Shown here: positions 24,601-51,544 of the stretch, one piece after another
Numbering within the stretch: position 1 is the stretch's first letter
Layout of the letters: every line of letters starts with the position of its first letter
Assembly: GCF_041296385.1 (NCBI RefSeq)
Contig: NW_027183992.1
Coordinates: 62,001 to 126,000, forward strand
DNA from: Aphelocoma coerulescens
Lineage: Eukaryota; Chordata; Aves; Passeriformes; Corvidae
Direction of reading: 5' to 3'
Length of the DNA stretch: 64,000 nt
Translations under genes and position numbers: made by a program
The notes under the pieces: model-generated
What the model was told of the DNA's origin: nothing
Database searches by the model: none
What the model saw: the letters and a program-made list of their open reading frames with translations, nothing else

Positions 24601-26899
24601 GGGAGACCCCCCCCAAAAACGGGGGGACTCCCCCCAAAAACCCCCAAACCCCCCCAGGAGCCCCAAAACACCCCCAGACCCTCCCAGGACCCCCCAAAAC
24701 CCCCCCGACCCCCCCAGGATCCCCAAAACCCCCCCAGGACCCCAAAAACCCCCCAGGAGCCCCCAAACCCCCCCAGACCATCCCCGGAACCCCCAAACTC
24801 CCCCAGGAGCCCCAAAACACCCCCAGGACCCCCCAAACCCCCCCAGGAGCCCCAAAACACCCCCAGACCCTCCCAGGACCCCCCAAAACCCCCCCGATCC
24901 CCCCAGGAGCCCCAAACCCCCCCCAGGACCCCCAAAACCCCCCAGGAGCCCCCAAAACCCCCCCAGACCCTCCCCGGAACCCCCCAAACTCCCCCAGGAG
25001 CCCCAAAACATCCCCAGACCCTCCCAGGACCCCCCAAAACCCCCCCAGGACCCCAAAAACCCCCCAGAGCCCCCCGGAACCCCCCCAAACTCCCCCAGGA
25101 GCCCCAAAACACCCCCAGACCCTCCCAGGACCCCCAAAACCCCCCCAGGACCCCCAACCCCCCCCAGGCCCCCCCCAGGAATCCCCCAACCCCCCCCAGG
25201 AGCCCCAAAACACCCCCAGGCCCCCCCCAGGACCCCCAGAACCCCTCCAGGACGCCCCCAGGAGCCCCCAAACCCCCCCGGGACCCCCCCAAACCTCTCC
25301 AGGACCCCCCAAACACCCCCCGGACCCCCCCAGGACCCCCCCCAGGACCCCCAGACCCCAACCAAGCCCAGCCCAGAAGGACCCCCCTGACCCCTCCCTG
25401 ACCCCTCCCACGACCTCCCCACCCAGGACCCCTCCCCAAATCCTCTGAGGACCCCCCTGACCCCCCCCAGGACCCCCTCAGGACCTCCTCACCCAAGACC
25501 CCTCCCCAAAACCCTCCCAGGACCCCCCAGACCCCCAGGACCCCTCCCACGACCCATCTAGGACCCCACCCAAGGCCCCTCCCCAAAATCCCCCCAAGAC
25601 CCCTCCCCAAAATCCACCTAAGACCCCTCCCCAAACCCAGCCCAGGACCCCCCAGACCCCTTCCAAGACCCCCCAGACCCCTCCGGACCCCTCCAAGACC
25701 CCTCCCCAAAACCCCTCCAGACCCCTCCCCAAAATCCCTCCAGACCCCTCCCCAAACCCAGCCCAGGACCCCCCAGAGCCCTCCCAAGATCCCCATGAAC
25801 CCCCAGACCCCTCCGGACCCCTCCCCAAAACCCCTCCAGACCCCTCCCCAAAACCCACCCAAGACCCCTCCCCAGACCCCTCCAAGACCCCCCAGGACCC
25901 TCCCACGACCCCTCCCAGACCCCTCTCGGACCCCACCCAAGACCCCTCCCCAAAACCTCTCCAGACCCCCCCCCAAAATACCCCAAGACCCCTCCCCAAA
26001 CCCAGCCCAGGACCCCCCAGACCCCTCCAAGACCCTTCCCCAAAACCCACCCAAGACCCCTCCCCAGACCCCTCCAAGACCCCCCAAAACCCTCCCACGA
26101 CCCCTCCCAGACCCCTCCGGACCCCACCCAAGACCCCTCCCCAAAATCCCTCCAAGACCCCTCCCCAAAATCCCTCCAGACCCCTCCCCAAACCCAACCC
26201 AGGATCCCCCAGACCCCTCCCACGACCCCCAGACCCCTCCCAGACCTCTCTCGGACCCCTCCCCAAAACCCCTCCAGACCCCTTCCCAAAATACCCCCAG
26301 ACCCCTCCCCAAAATCCCCCCAGGACCCCCCAGACACCTCCCACGACCCCCAAACCCCTCCAAGACCCCCAGGACCCCTCCTCAGACCCCTCCAAGACCC
26401 CTCCCCAAAACCCACCCAAGACTCCTCCCCAGACCCCTCCAAGACCCCTCAAAACCCTCCCACGACCCCTCCCAGACCCCTCTCGGACCCCACCCAAGAC
26501 CCCTCCCCAAAACCCCTCCAGACCCCTCCCCAAAATCCCTCCAGACCCCTCCCCAAACCCAGCCCAGGACCCCCCAGACCCCTCCCACGACCCCCAGACC
26601 CCTCCCCAGCCTCAGCCCAGGACCCCCTACCCCCCTCCCATTCCCCCCCCACCCCCCAGCCCCCGACCCCCCCCCTCGACCCCCGTGACCCCGCCCCTCC
26701 CCCACCTGTCCCTCCGCCGCCTCAGCAGCTCCCGGAGCCCTCCGTCCTCTCCCAGCGCCTGCCCCGCTCGCTCCAGCGCCTCCCGCAGGACCCGGCTCAG
26801 CCCGGGGGGGGTCCCGGGGGTCCCGGGGGTCCCGGGGGGCGGCGGGGGAGGGGGCGGGGGAGGGGGCGGGGGTGGGGGAGGGGGCGGCGGCCGCTCCAT
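2549..26899 (-). CDS. ACTMAP: ACTMAP (C19orf54), actin maturation cysteine protease, six coding exons
   Basis: ACTMAP removes the acetylated N-terminal residue(s) of actin during maturation. I recognise the vertebrate protein across six exons: 26706-26899, 24508-24577, 15243-15370, 12183-12312, 8908-8978 and 2549-3646, all with GT-AG borders and matching phases. Catalytic landmarks are present: the Cys in QCGLVAL (exon 3) and the His in AHWA (exon 5). The C-terminal PQLW and FVLPPGG segments are in the terminal exon. The protein would be longer than the roughly 350-residue human form because of a coding repeat in the terminal exon. Two frame slips exist: one extra C in a run in exon 2, and one net nucleotide in the terminal-exon repeat. 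Otherwise the exons look constrained, so assembly error in homopolymers is as likely as pseudogenisation. It is divergently paired with SNRPA across a 0.2 kb promoter, as in human. Confidence 0.85.
2830..3545. repeat. Two minisatellites inside the ACTMAP terminal exon
   Basis: The right part (about 3340-3545) repeats CCCCCTCCCCAAAATGAGA (18-19 bp). The left part (about 2830-3335) repeats a longer unit with CCAGAGACCCCTCCTCAAAT. Translated on minus they give Gly-Glu-Gly-Ser-Leu-Phe type repeats. Confidence 0.8.
3720..6095. repeat. ACTMAP intron 5 array, C-rich half
   Basis: Higher-order repeat built from CCGAACGGCCCCAAATCC, CCCCAAAATGTCCCAACC and CTGAACACCCCCAAATCC modules. No exon homology is seen on either strand. 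Confidence 0.85.
6110..8890. repeat. ACTMAP intron 5 array, G-rich half
   Basis: Repeat of roughly 50-60 bp with cores GGTTTTGGGGTTCAGGGG and TGTTTCAGGGGTGTTTTGG. It is the opposite base skew of the neighbouring array; the switch near 6100 is abrupt. Confidence 0.85.
8908..8978 (-). CDS. ACTMAP: ACTMAP coding exon 5, catalytic histidine
   Basis: It encodes YDQDSNHGPC, then RRGHRAHWALING. The AHWA His is the predicted catalytic histidine of the cysteine protease fold. Acceptor GCCCAG and donor GTGAGC are good, and phases match exons 4 and 6. It lies exactly between two unrelated arrays. Confidence 0.85.
8990..11845. repeat. ACTMAP intron 4 array, GGGAATAAC/GGGAATGAC type
   Basis: About 2.85 kb of purine-rich 9-15 bp units such as GGGAATGACGGC and GGGAATAACGGC. 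Read on the minus strand it is a continuous pyrimidine-rich tract just upstream of the exon 5 acceptor. The very long open frames across it are repeat artefacts. Confidence 0.9.
11880..12182 (-). repeat. Repeats carrying copies of the ACTMAP exon 4 donor
   Basis: Three tandem units of about 83 bp. Each holds the exon-like end CCCCATGCTCGTCCC (or a variant) followed by GTATCC, with exon-like ends at 12100, 12020 and 11937. The rest of each unit is AACCCCAAATA-type sequence. Confidence 0.8.
12183..12312 (-). CDS. ACTMAP: ACTMAP coding exon 4
   Basis: It encodes MAALAQEMLPCRAELL, then GGLEGPNRG, ending PMLVP, closely matching the conserved LLSGGLGGPNR-type segment. Acceptor CCGCAG; donor GTATCC is poor apart from GT. 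The last about 20 exon bases with the donor recur three times in the following intron. Confidence 0.85.
12320..13405. repeat. ACTMAP intron 3 array near exon 4
   Basis: Units of about 38 bp with AGTCACCCCAAAAACCAACC and CCGGGAGCCAAAAACC cores; some units carry AAAATGAACCC instead. No coding signal. Confidence 0.85.
13420..15235. repeat. ACTMAP intron 3 array near exon 3
   Basis: C-rich units of CCCCAGGACCCCCCAAAT type, with AATCCCTTCCAAAGCC inserts recurring at larger spacing, a higher-order structure. No coding signal. Confidence 0.85.
15243..15370 (-). CDS. ACTMAP: ACTMAP coding exon 3, catalytic cysteine
   Basis: The exon opens with the bases completing Gln and then CGLVALAMAGALLS, the catalytic-Cys helix of the family, and ends with RGYSRHGEIFS. 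Acceptor CGCCAG and donor GTGGGG fit phases 2 and 1. On the minus strand the acceptor is preceded by a roughly 2 kb repeat of GCTGTTCCC, an unusually long pyrimidine-rich stretch. Confidence 0.85.
15381..17480. repeat. ACTMAP intron 2 array 1, GGGAACAGC type
   Basis: About 2.1 kb of 9-bp units GGGAACAGC with variants GGGAATTC, GGGATACC and GGGAGTTAGC. It abuts the exon 3 acceptor. Confidence 0.9.
17480..20320. repeat. ACTMAP intron 2 array 2, GGGAATTCGGG type
   Basis: Units GGGAATTCGGGAATCCGGGG grade into GGGTTTATGGGGAATTTGG. A higher-order repeat of several hundred bases is visible (similar blocks near 18450, 18910 and 19650). Confidence 0.85.
20320..24400. repeat. ACTMAP intron 2 array 3, TTTTATTGGGATTTTGGGG type
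   Basis: About 4 kb of G/T-rich units with the core TTTTATTGGGATTTTGGGG. Higher-order copies recur about every 350-500 bp. The minus strand carries many AATAAA hexamers (reverse of TTTATT), all intronic to ACTMAP. Confidence 0.85.
24508..24577 (-). CDS. ACTMAP: ACTMAP coding exon 2, with one-base frame slip
   Basis: The exon encodes FEGPLKWLLFHRPV followed by a conserved LIQDGPQ, matching the family segment before the catalytic Cys. The two halves are in different frames: the exon is 70 nt where splice phases on both sides need 69. The plus-strand G run at 24527-24534 has eight bases where seven would keep frame. The donor is a strong GTGAGT. The acceptor (AAAAAG) is weak and lacks a good pyrimidine tract. 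Confidence 0.75.
24600..26640. repeat. ACTMAP intron 1 arrays, two C-rich families
   Basis: From 24600 to about 25400 units resemble CCCCCAGGAGCCCCAAAACA. From about 25400 to 26640 they resemble GACCCCTCCCCAAAACCC, with higher-order CCCAAACCCAGCCCAGGACC blocks. No exon homology. Confidence 0.85.
26706..26899 (-). CDS. ACTMAP: ACTMAP coding exon 1
   Basis: The ATG at 26897-26899 sits in a good Kozak context (GGGCATGG). The exon encodes a long run of about 19 prolines, a short Gly-Thr-Pro repeat, then an Arg-rich helix (LSRVLREALERAG) that matches the conserved segment before the protease core. It ends GGACAG with donor GTGGGG after 194 nt, leaving two bases of the next codon. Human ACTMAP also starts with a proline-rich tail, so the start choice is sound. 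Confidence 0.8.
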
Positions 26900-27112
26900 G
26901 CCCGGGCCCGGGCGGAAGCGCGGCCTCGGCGGGGTCAGGGGGCGTCACTTCCTGCTCGCCTCTGATTGGGTGAAGCGGGCGCGGGAGGCGGGCGCTGCTG
27001 AGGGGAGCCGCGCGCCGATTGGTTGGTTCGGGGAGGCGCCGCGCGGTGATTGGCTGGTTCCGGGAGGGGCGAGCCGCCATTGGCTGGGCGGGGCCCGCGC
27101 ACGCGGCTGAGG
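26900..27112. promoter_or_regulatory. Bidirectional CpG-rich promoter between ACTMAP and SNRPA
   Basis: About 210 bp separate the ACTMAP ATG from the predicted SNRPA exon 1. Four ATTGG motifs (inverted CCAAT, NF-Y type) start at 26965, 27018, 27049 and 27079; the last three are 31 and 30 bp apart. An ETS-like CTTCC near 26950 and an Sp1-like GGGCGGGG near 27087 are also present. No TATA box is seen. This architecture is typical of divergent housekeeping pairs. Confidence 0.75.
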
Positions 27113-27159
27113 CGGCGGCGGGAGAGCGTGAGGGGAGAGCGGCTGAGGGGGGAGCTGAG
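27110..27159 (+). other. SNRPA: Predicted SNRPA 5' UTR exon 1
   Basis: Non-coding GGCGGCGGGAGAGCG-type leader ending CTGAG with donor GTGGGT at 27160. The start coordinate is approximate because no transcription start can be read. The donor is supported by position and because the downstream intron array consists of copies of this border. Confidence 0.5.
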
Positions 27160-28040
27160 GTGGGTCCGGGGCGGGTTTGGAGGGAAATCGGGGGGCTGAG
27201 GTGGGTCCGGTGCGGGTTTGGGGGGGTCTGAGGGGAAATCGGGGGGCTGAGGTGGGTCCGGGGCGGGTTTGGGGGGAAATCGGGGGGCTGAGGTGGGTCC
27301 GGGGGGGGTTTGAGGGGAAATCGGGGGGCTGAGGTGGGTCCGGGGCGGGTTTGGGGGGAAATCGGGGGGCTGAGGTGGGTCCGGCGCGGGTTTGGGGGGA
27401 AATCGGGGGGCTGAGGTGGGTCCGGCGCGGGTTTGGGGGGAAATTGGGGGAGCTGAGGTGGGTCCGGTGCGGGTTTGGGGGGAAATTGGGGGAGCTGAGG
27501 GGGGTCCGGTGCGGGTTTGGGGGGAAATTGGGGGAGCTGAGGTGGGTCCGGTGCGGGTTTGGGGGGAAATCGGGGGGCTGAGGTGGGTCCGGTGCGGATT
27601 TGGGGGGTTTGAGGGGTAATCGGGGGGGCTGAGGTGGGTCCGGGGGGGGTTTGGGGGGTTTGAGGGGAAATCGGGGGGGCTGAGGTGGGTCCGGGGGGGG
27701 TTTGAGGGGAAATCGGGGGGCTGAGGTGGGTCCGGGGCGGATTTGGGGGGAAATTGGGGGAGCTGAGGTGGGTCCGGGGCGGATTTGGGGGGGTCTGAGG
27801 GGAAATCGGGGGGGCTGAGGGGGGTCCGGGGCGGATTTGGGGGGGTCTGAGGGGAAATCGGGGGAGCTGAGGTGGGTCTGGAGCGGGTTTGGGGGGAAAT
27901 CGGGGGAAAATCGGGGGGGCTGAGGTGGGTCCGGTGCGGGTTTGGGGGGAAATCGGGGGGCTGAGGTGGGTCCGGTGCGGGTTTGGGGGGGTCTGAGGAG
28001 AAATCGGGGGGGCTGAGGTGGGTCCGGGAGAGATTTTGGC
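27145..28040 (+). repeat. SNRPA intron 1 array of exon 1 donor copies
   Basis: About 18 units of roughly 40-60 bp, each with GGCTGAGGTGGGTCCGG, the predicted exon 1 border, followed by GGGTTTGGGGGGAAATCGG. A few units have GAGGGGGG or GTGGGTCTGG in place of the donor. Confidence 0.85.
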
Positions 28041-29210
28041 AGAATTGGGCGGGTTTGAGATGGGTGTGAGGGGATTTGGGGGGGTCTGAGGTGGGTTTGG
28101 GGGGATTTGGACGGAATTGGGAGGGTTTGAGATGGGCGTGAGGGGAATTGGGGGGTCTGAGGTGGGTTTGGGTGATAATGGGGGGGATTTGGGGGTTTCT
28201 GAGGAGAAATGGAGGGGATCTGCAGAGCTCTGAGGGGTCTGAGGTGGGTCTGAGGCGCAGCTGGGAGGAATTGGGGGGGATTTGAGGGTTTTTTGGGGAG
28301 GTTGAGGTGGCTCTGGGGCAGATTTGGGGGGGATTTGGGGAGGTTGAGGTGTTTTTGCAGGGTCTGAGGTGGCTCTGGGGCAGATTTGGGGGGAATTAGG
28401 AGGAGTTTAAAGGGTTTTTGCAGGGCCTGAGGTGGGTTTGGGGGGATTTGGGGGGATTTAGGAGGAGTTTAAAGGGTTTTTGCAGGGTCTAAGGTGGGTT
28501 TGGGGGGATTTGGGGGGAATTAGGAGGAGTTTGAGGCGTTTTTGCAGGGTCTGAGGTGGGTTTGGGGGGATTTGGGGGGAATTAGGAGGAGTTTAAAGGG
28601 TTTTTGCAGGGTCTGAGGTGGGTTTGGGGGGATTTGGGGGGAATTAGGAGGAGTTTGAGGCGTTTTTGCAGGGTCTAAGGTGGGTTTGGGACAGATTTGG
28701 GGGGAATTAGGAGGAGTTTAAAGGGTTTTTGCAGGGTCTGAGGTGGGTTTGGGGTGGATTTGGGGGGTTTGAGGTGGATTTGGGGGGATTTGAGGGGTCT
28801 GAGAAGGATCTGGGGAGAGTTTGGGGGGATTTGGGGAGGTCTGAGGGGATTTGGGGGGATTTGGAGAGGAACCAGGGGGATCTGAGGGGAACTGGGGAGG
28901 GTCTGGGGGGTTCTGAATGGAGCAGGGGGGGTCTGAGGTGGGTCTGGGGGGGATTTAATGGGGTTGAGGGGGATTGGGGGGGGATTGAGGGGTCTGAGGG
29001 GGATTTGGGGGGAAATGGGGGGGATTGAGGGCTTTTGGGGGGTCTGAGGTGGCTCTGGGGGCAATTGTGGGAAATGGGGGAGGGGTTCTGAGGAGCTTTT
29101 GGGGGGCGTCCGAGGGTGATTGGGAGGGGGGGCTGGAGGGGATTTGGGGGTCTGGAGGGGATTTGGGCATCTGAGGGGGGGGTCCCAGATAGGGATTAAG
29201 GGGACAAAGC
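28040..29210. repeat. SNRPA intron 1, second G-rich repeat
   Basis: From about 28300 to 28740 units of about 60 bp contain AGGAGTTTAAAGGGTTTTTG and then CAGGGTCTGAGGTGGG. The TTTTTGCAG piece resembles a 3' splice site. To 29210 the pattern decays to GATTTGGGGGG-type sequence. No gene is seen. Confidence 0.8.
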
Positions 29211-29214
29211 CTCC

Positions 29215-29600
29215 CCCAACACCCATTGTCCCTACAGAGAGGGATTAAGGGGTCAGAGCCCCCCTAAAGCCCCCCTAAAGCTCCCCTGTCCCCACAGAGC
29301 GGGGGTTAAGGGGTCAGAGTCCCCCTAAATCCCCCCTGTCCCCACAGAATGGGGATTAAGGGGTCAGAGCCCCCCTAAAACCCCGCTGTCCCCACAGAGG
29401 GGGGATTAAGGGGTCAGAGCCCCCCTAAAGCCCCCCTGTCCCCACAGAGAGGGATTGAGGGGTCAGAGCCCCCCTAAAGCCCCCCTGTCCCCACAGAGAG
29501 GGATTGAGGGGTCAGAGCCCCCCTAAAGCCCCCCTGTCCCCACAGAGAGGGATTAAGGGGTCAGAGCCCCCCTAAAGCTCCCCTGTCCCCACAGAGGGTC
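29215..29600 (+). repeat. Tandem copies of the SNRPA exon 2 acceptor
   Basis: Seven upstream units of about 48-60 bp, each ending CTGTCCCCACAGAG (first copy CCCTACAGAG), precede the real acceptor CCCCACAG at 29587-29594. Between them lies GGATTAAGGGGTCAGAGCCC. Confidence 0.85.
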
Positions 29601-29606
29601 GCAGCC

Positions 29607-47871
<18,265 letters not shown>

Positions 47872-47884
47872 GCCCCGCGCCCGG

Positions 47885-48970
47885 ACGGGGGCCCTGGGCA
47901 GCGCCAGAGCCCCGAAAACCCACCCTAAATACCCCAGATCCTCAAAAATCGCCCCAAAGTACCCCCTGGGCAGTGCCAGAGCCCCAAAAACCCACCCTAA
48001 ATACCCCAGATCCGAAAAACCCGCCCCAAAGTACCCCCTGGGCAGCGCCAGAGCCCCGAAAACCCACCCTAAATACCCCAGATCCTCAAAAATCGCCCCA
48101 AAGTACCCCCTGGGCAGCGCCAGAGCCCCAAAAACCCACCCTAAATACCCCAGATCCTCAAAAACCACCCTTAAATACCCCAAATCCCCAAAAACCGCCC
48201 CAAAGTACCCCAGATCCTCAAAAACGGCCCCAAAGTACCCCCTGGGCAGTGCCAGAGCCCCAAAAACCCACCCTAAATACCCCAGGTCCTCAGAAACCAC
48301 CCCTAAATACCCCAGATCCTCAAAAACTGCCCCCAAATACCCCAAAACCACCCCTAAATACCCCAAATCCTCAAAATCCACCCCAAAATACCCCAGATCC
48401 CCAAAAACTGCCCCAAAATAACCCAGATCCTCAAAAACTGCCCCAAAGTACCCCCTGGGCAGTGCCAGAGCCCTGAAAATCGACCCTAAATACCCCAGGT
48501 TCTCAGAAACCACCCCAAATACCCCAAAACCACCCCTAAATACCCCAGATCCTCAAAATCCACCCCAAAATACCCCAGATCCCCAAAATCCACTCCAAAA
48601 TACCCCAGATCATCAAAAACTGCCCCGAAATAACCCCTGGGCAGTGCCAGAGCCCTGAAAATCGACCCAAAGTACCCCAAATCCTCAAAATCCACCCCAA
48701 AATACCCCAGATCCCCAAAAACTGCCCCTAAATACCCCAGATCGTCAGAAACGGCCCCAAAGTACCCCCTGGGCACCGCCAGAGCCCCAAAAACCGACCC
48801 TAAATACCCCAGATCCTAAAAAACTGCCCCAAAGTAACCCCTGGGCAGTGCCAGAGCCCTGAAAATCGACCCAAAGTACCCCAAATCTCAAAAAACTGCC
48901 CCTAAATACCCCAAGTCCACAAAAACCGCCCCTAAATACCCCCTGGGCAGAGAAAATCAACCCAAAATCC
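47885..48970 (+). repeat. Repeat array just after the SNRPA stop codon
   Basis: Units carry CCCTGGGCAGTGCCAGAGCC, CCCACCCTAAATACCCCAG and ATCCTCAAAA. The first unit follows the stop by about 20 nt, so the array appears to be an expanded 3' UTR segment. A stray copy of the CCTGGGCAGTGCCAGAGC piece occurs at about 52063. Confidence 0.85.
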
Positions 48971-49093
48971 CCCAAATCCCAGAAATGCCCACCCAGACAC
49001 CCCCAAATCCCATAAAAATACCCCAAAATCCCACCAAACCACCCCGAAACACCCCGAATCCCATTAAAATCGCCCCCAAATCCTCCCCATCCC

Positions 49094-49102
49094 CAGGTAA
49101 GT
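49094..49102 (+). promoter_or_regulatory. Consensus U1 snRNA-complementary site in the SNRPA 3' region
   Basis: CAGGTAAGT is a nine-base match to the U1 5' end, in an otherwise unremarkable C-rich stretch, downstream of the stop and upstream of the PIE copies. In mammals a U1-binding site in the U1A 3' UTR cooperates with the PIE to repress poly(A) addition. A real 5' splice site is the alternative. Confidence 0.7.
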
Positions 49103-49149
49103 TCAGCTCATCCCAAATCCTCCTTTTTCCATCCCAGATTTTGCTTTTT

Positions 49150-51375
49150 TGAGCCCAAATCTCCTTTGGTCACCCCAAATTTCCCAATCCCCACCCCAAA
49201 TCCTTCTTTGTCCACCCCAAATCCCCTTTTCTGTACCCAAATCTCCCTTTCCCATCCCGAGTCCCCCAAATCCCCACCCCAAATCCCCAAATCCCCTTTT
49301 CCCACCCCAAATCCCCACCCCAAATCCCCTTTTCCCACCCCAAATCCCCACCCCAATTCCCCCCAAGGTTTTTGGGGTTCCCTGAGGAGTTTTTGGGGTC
49401 TCTGCCCCCACTCCAATCCCCCATCCCCGCCCCAAATCCCCTTCCCAATCCCCCCAAGGTTTTTGGGGTTCCCTCAGGGGTTTTTGGGGTTTTTCCCCCC
49501 CCCAGCATTGTACCCAGGGTCTCACTGCAGACATTGCACCTGGAGCCGCCCCAAATCCCCAAATCCCCGCCCCAAATCCCCTTTTCCCACCCCAAATCCC
49601 CACCCCAATTTCCCCTGGGGTTTTTGGGGTTCCCTGAGGAGTTTTTGGGGTTCCCTGAGGAGTTTTTGGGGTTCCCTGAGGGGTTTTTGGGGTCTCTGCC
49701 CCCACCCCAATCCCCCATCCCCACCCCAAATCCCCTTTCCCACCCCAAATCCCCTTCCCAATCCCCCCAAGGCTTTTGGGGTTCCCTCAGGGGTTTTTGG
49801 GGTTTTTCCCCCCCCCAGCATTGTACCCAGGGTCTCACTGCAGACATTGCACCTGGAGCCGCCCCAAATCCCCAAATCTCCACCCCAAATCCCCGCCCCA
49901 AATCCCTGCCCCAAATCCCCTTTCCCAGCCCCTCAGGTGTTTTTGGGGTTCCCTCAGGGGTTTTTGGGGTTTTTCCCCCCCCCAGCATTGTACCCAGGGT
50001 CTCACTGCAGACATTGCACCTGGAACCGCCCCAAATCCCCTTTTCCCACCCCAAATCCCCACCCCAATTCCCCCTGGGGTTTTTGGGGTTCCCTGAGGAG
50101 TTTTTGGGGTTCCATGAGGGGTTTTTGGGGTCTCTGCCCCCACTCCAATCCCCCATCCCCGCCCCAAATCCCCTTTCCCATCCCCCAAATCCCCTTCCCA
50201 ATCCCCCCAAGGCTTTTGGGGTTCCCTCAGGGGTTTTTGGGGTTTTCCCCCCCCCCAGCATTGTACCCAGGGTCTCACTGCAGACATTGCACCTGGAGCC
50301 GCCCCAAATCCCCAAATCCCCGCCCCAAATCCCCTTTTCCCACCCCAAATCCCCACCCCAATACCCCCTGGGGTTTTTGGGGTTCCCTGAGGAGTTTTTG
50401 GGGTTCCCTGAGGGGTTTTTGGGGTCTCTGCCCCCACCCCAATCCCCCATCCCCACCCCAAATCCCCTTTCCCACCCCAAATCCCCTTCCCAATTCCCCC
50501 AAGGCTTTTGGGGTTCCCTCAGGGGTTTTTGGGGTTCCCTCAGGGGTTTTTGGGGTTTCCCCCCCCCCAGCATTGTACCCAGGGTCTCACTGCAGACATT
50601 GCACCTGGAGCCGCCCCAAATCCCCAAATCTCCACCCCAAATCCCCTCCCCAAATCCCCAAATCCCTGCCCCAAATCCCCAAATCCCTGCCCCAAATCCC
50701 CTTTCCCAGCCCCTCAGGGGTTTTTGGGGTTCCCTCAGGGGTTTTTGGGGTTTTTCCCACCCCAAATCCCCACCCCAATTCCCCCTGGGGTTTTTGGGGT
50801 TCCCTGAGGAGTTTTTGGGGTTCCATGAGGGGTTTTTGGGGTCTCTGCCCCCACTCCAATCCCCCATCCCCGCCCCAAATCCCCCTTTCCCATCCCCCAA
50901 ATCCCCTTCCCAATCCCCCCCAGGTTTTTGGGGTTCCCTCAGGGGTTTTTGGGGTTTCCCCCCCCCAGCATTGTACCCAGGGTCTCACTGCAGACATTGC
51001 ACCTGGAGCCGCCCCAAATCCCCAAATCTCCACCCCAAATCCCCTTTTCCCACCCCAAAGCCCCTTTCCCAGCCCCTCAGGGGTTTTTGGGGTTCCCTCA
51101 GGGGTTTTTGGGGTTTTCCCCTCCCCCAGCATTGTACCCAGGGTCTCACTGCAGACATTGCACCTGGAGCTGCCCCAAATCCCCAAATCCCCACCCCAAA
51201 TCCCCTTTTCCCACCCCAAAGCCCCTTTCCCAGCCCCTCAGGGGTTTTGGGGGTTCCCTCAGGGGTTTTTGGGGTTCCCTCAGGGGTTTTTGGGGTTTTT
51301 CCCCTCCCCCAGCATTGTACCCAGGGTCTCACTGCAGACATTGCACCTGGAGCTGCCCCAAATCCCCTTTTTCCA
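49150..51375 (+). repeat. Higher-order array carrying the PIE copies
   Basis: Modules are GGGGTTTTTGGGGTTCCCTG, CCCACCCCAAATCCCC and the PIE. PIE-to-PIE distances are 313, 167, 273, 312, 398, 161 and 183 bp, so the units are modular rather than constant. Confidence 0.9.
49506..51350 (+). promoter_or_regulatory. Eight tandem copies of the U1A polyadenylation-inhibition element (PIE)
   Basis: Each 38-nt copy holds ATTGTAC, a CCAGGGTCT...AGAC hairpin arm, ATTGCAC and CTGG. Copies start at 49506, 49819, 49986, 50259, 50571, 50969, 51130 and 51313. Both seven-base U1A recognition boxes are unchanged in all eight. In vertebrate U1A pre-mRNA a single PIE binds two U1A molecules, which inhibit poly(A) polymerase. 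The pairs CCAG/CTGG and GTCT/AGAC can enclose the ATTGCAC box as an internal loop, as in the known structure. The last copy ends 34 nt before AATAAA. Confidence 0.92.
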
Positions 51376-51380
51376 CCCCA

Positions 51381-51386
51381 AATAAA
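51381..51386 (+). terminator. SNRPA: SNRPA poly(A) signal
   Basis: AATAAA, the only plus-strand one I see between the stop codon and 51400. It lies 34 nt after the last ATTGCAC box and is followed by a T/G-rich downstream element from about 51416. Confidence 0.8.
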
Positions 51387-51544
51387 CCCCCCTGTGCCCC
51401 CCCAGGGCTGCCGTGGTTTTTTGGGGCCGATTTGGGGTCCTGGGGGGTTGGATGGGGGTTGGGGGTCTGGGGTTTGACCCCAAAGTTTGGGGACTGGGGG
51501 GAGTTGAGCCTAAAATTTGAGGTTTGGGGGGAGTTTGACACCCC

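Noticed and set aside
28040..29210. Possible additional exon in SNRPA intron 1 at TTTTTGCAG sites
   Set aside because: Vertebrate U1A has no coding exon there, and the sites are repeat units without a conserved downstream sequence.
49506..51350. CRISPR-like array of direct repeats with spacers
   Set aside because: The conserved 38-mer is the eukaryotic PIE, spacings are irregular, and the gene context is a vertebrate 3' UTR.
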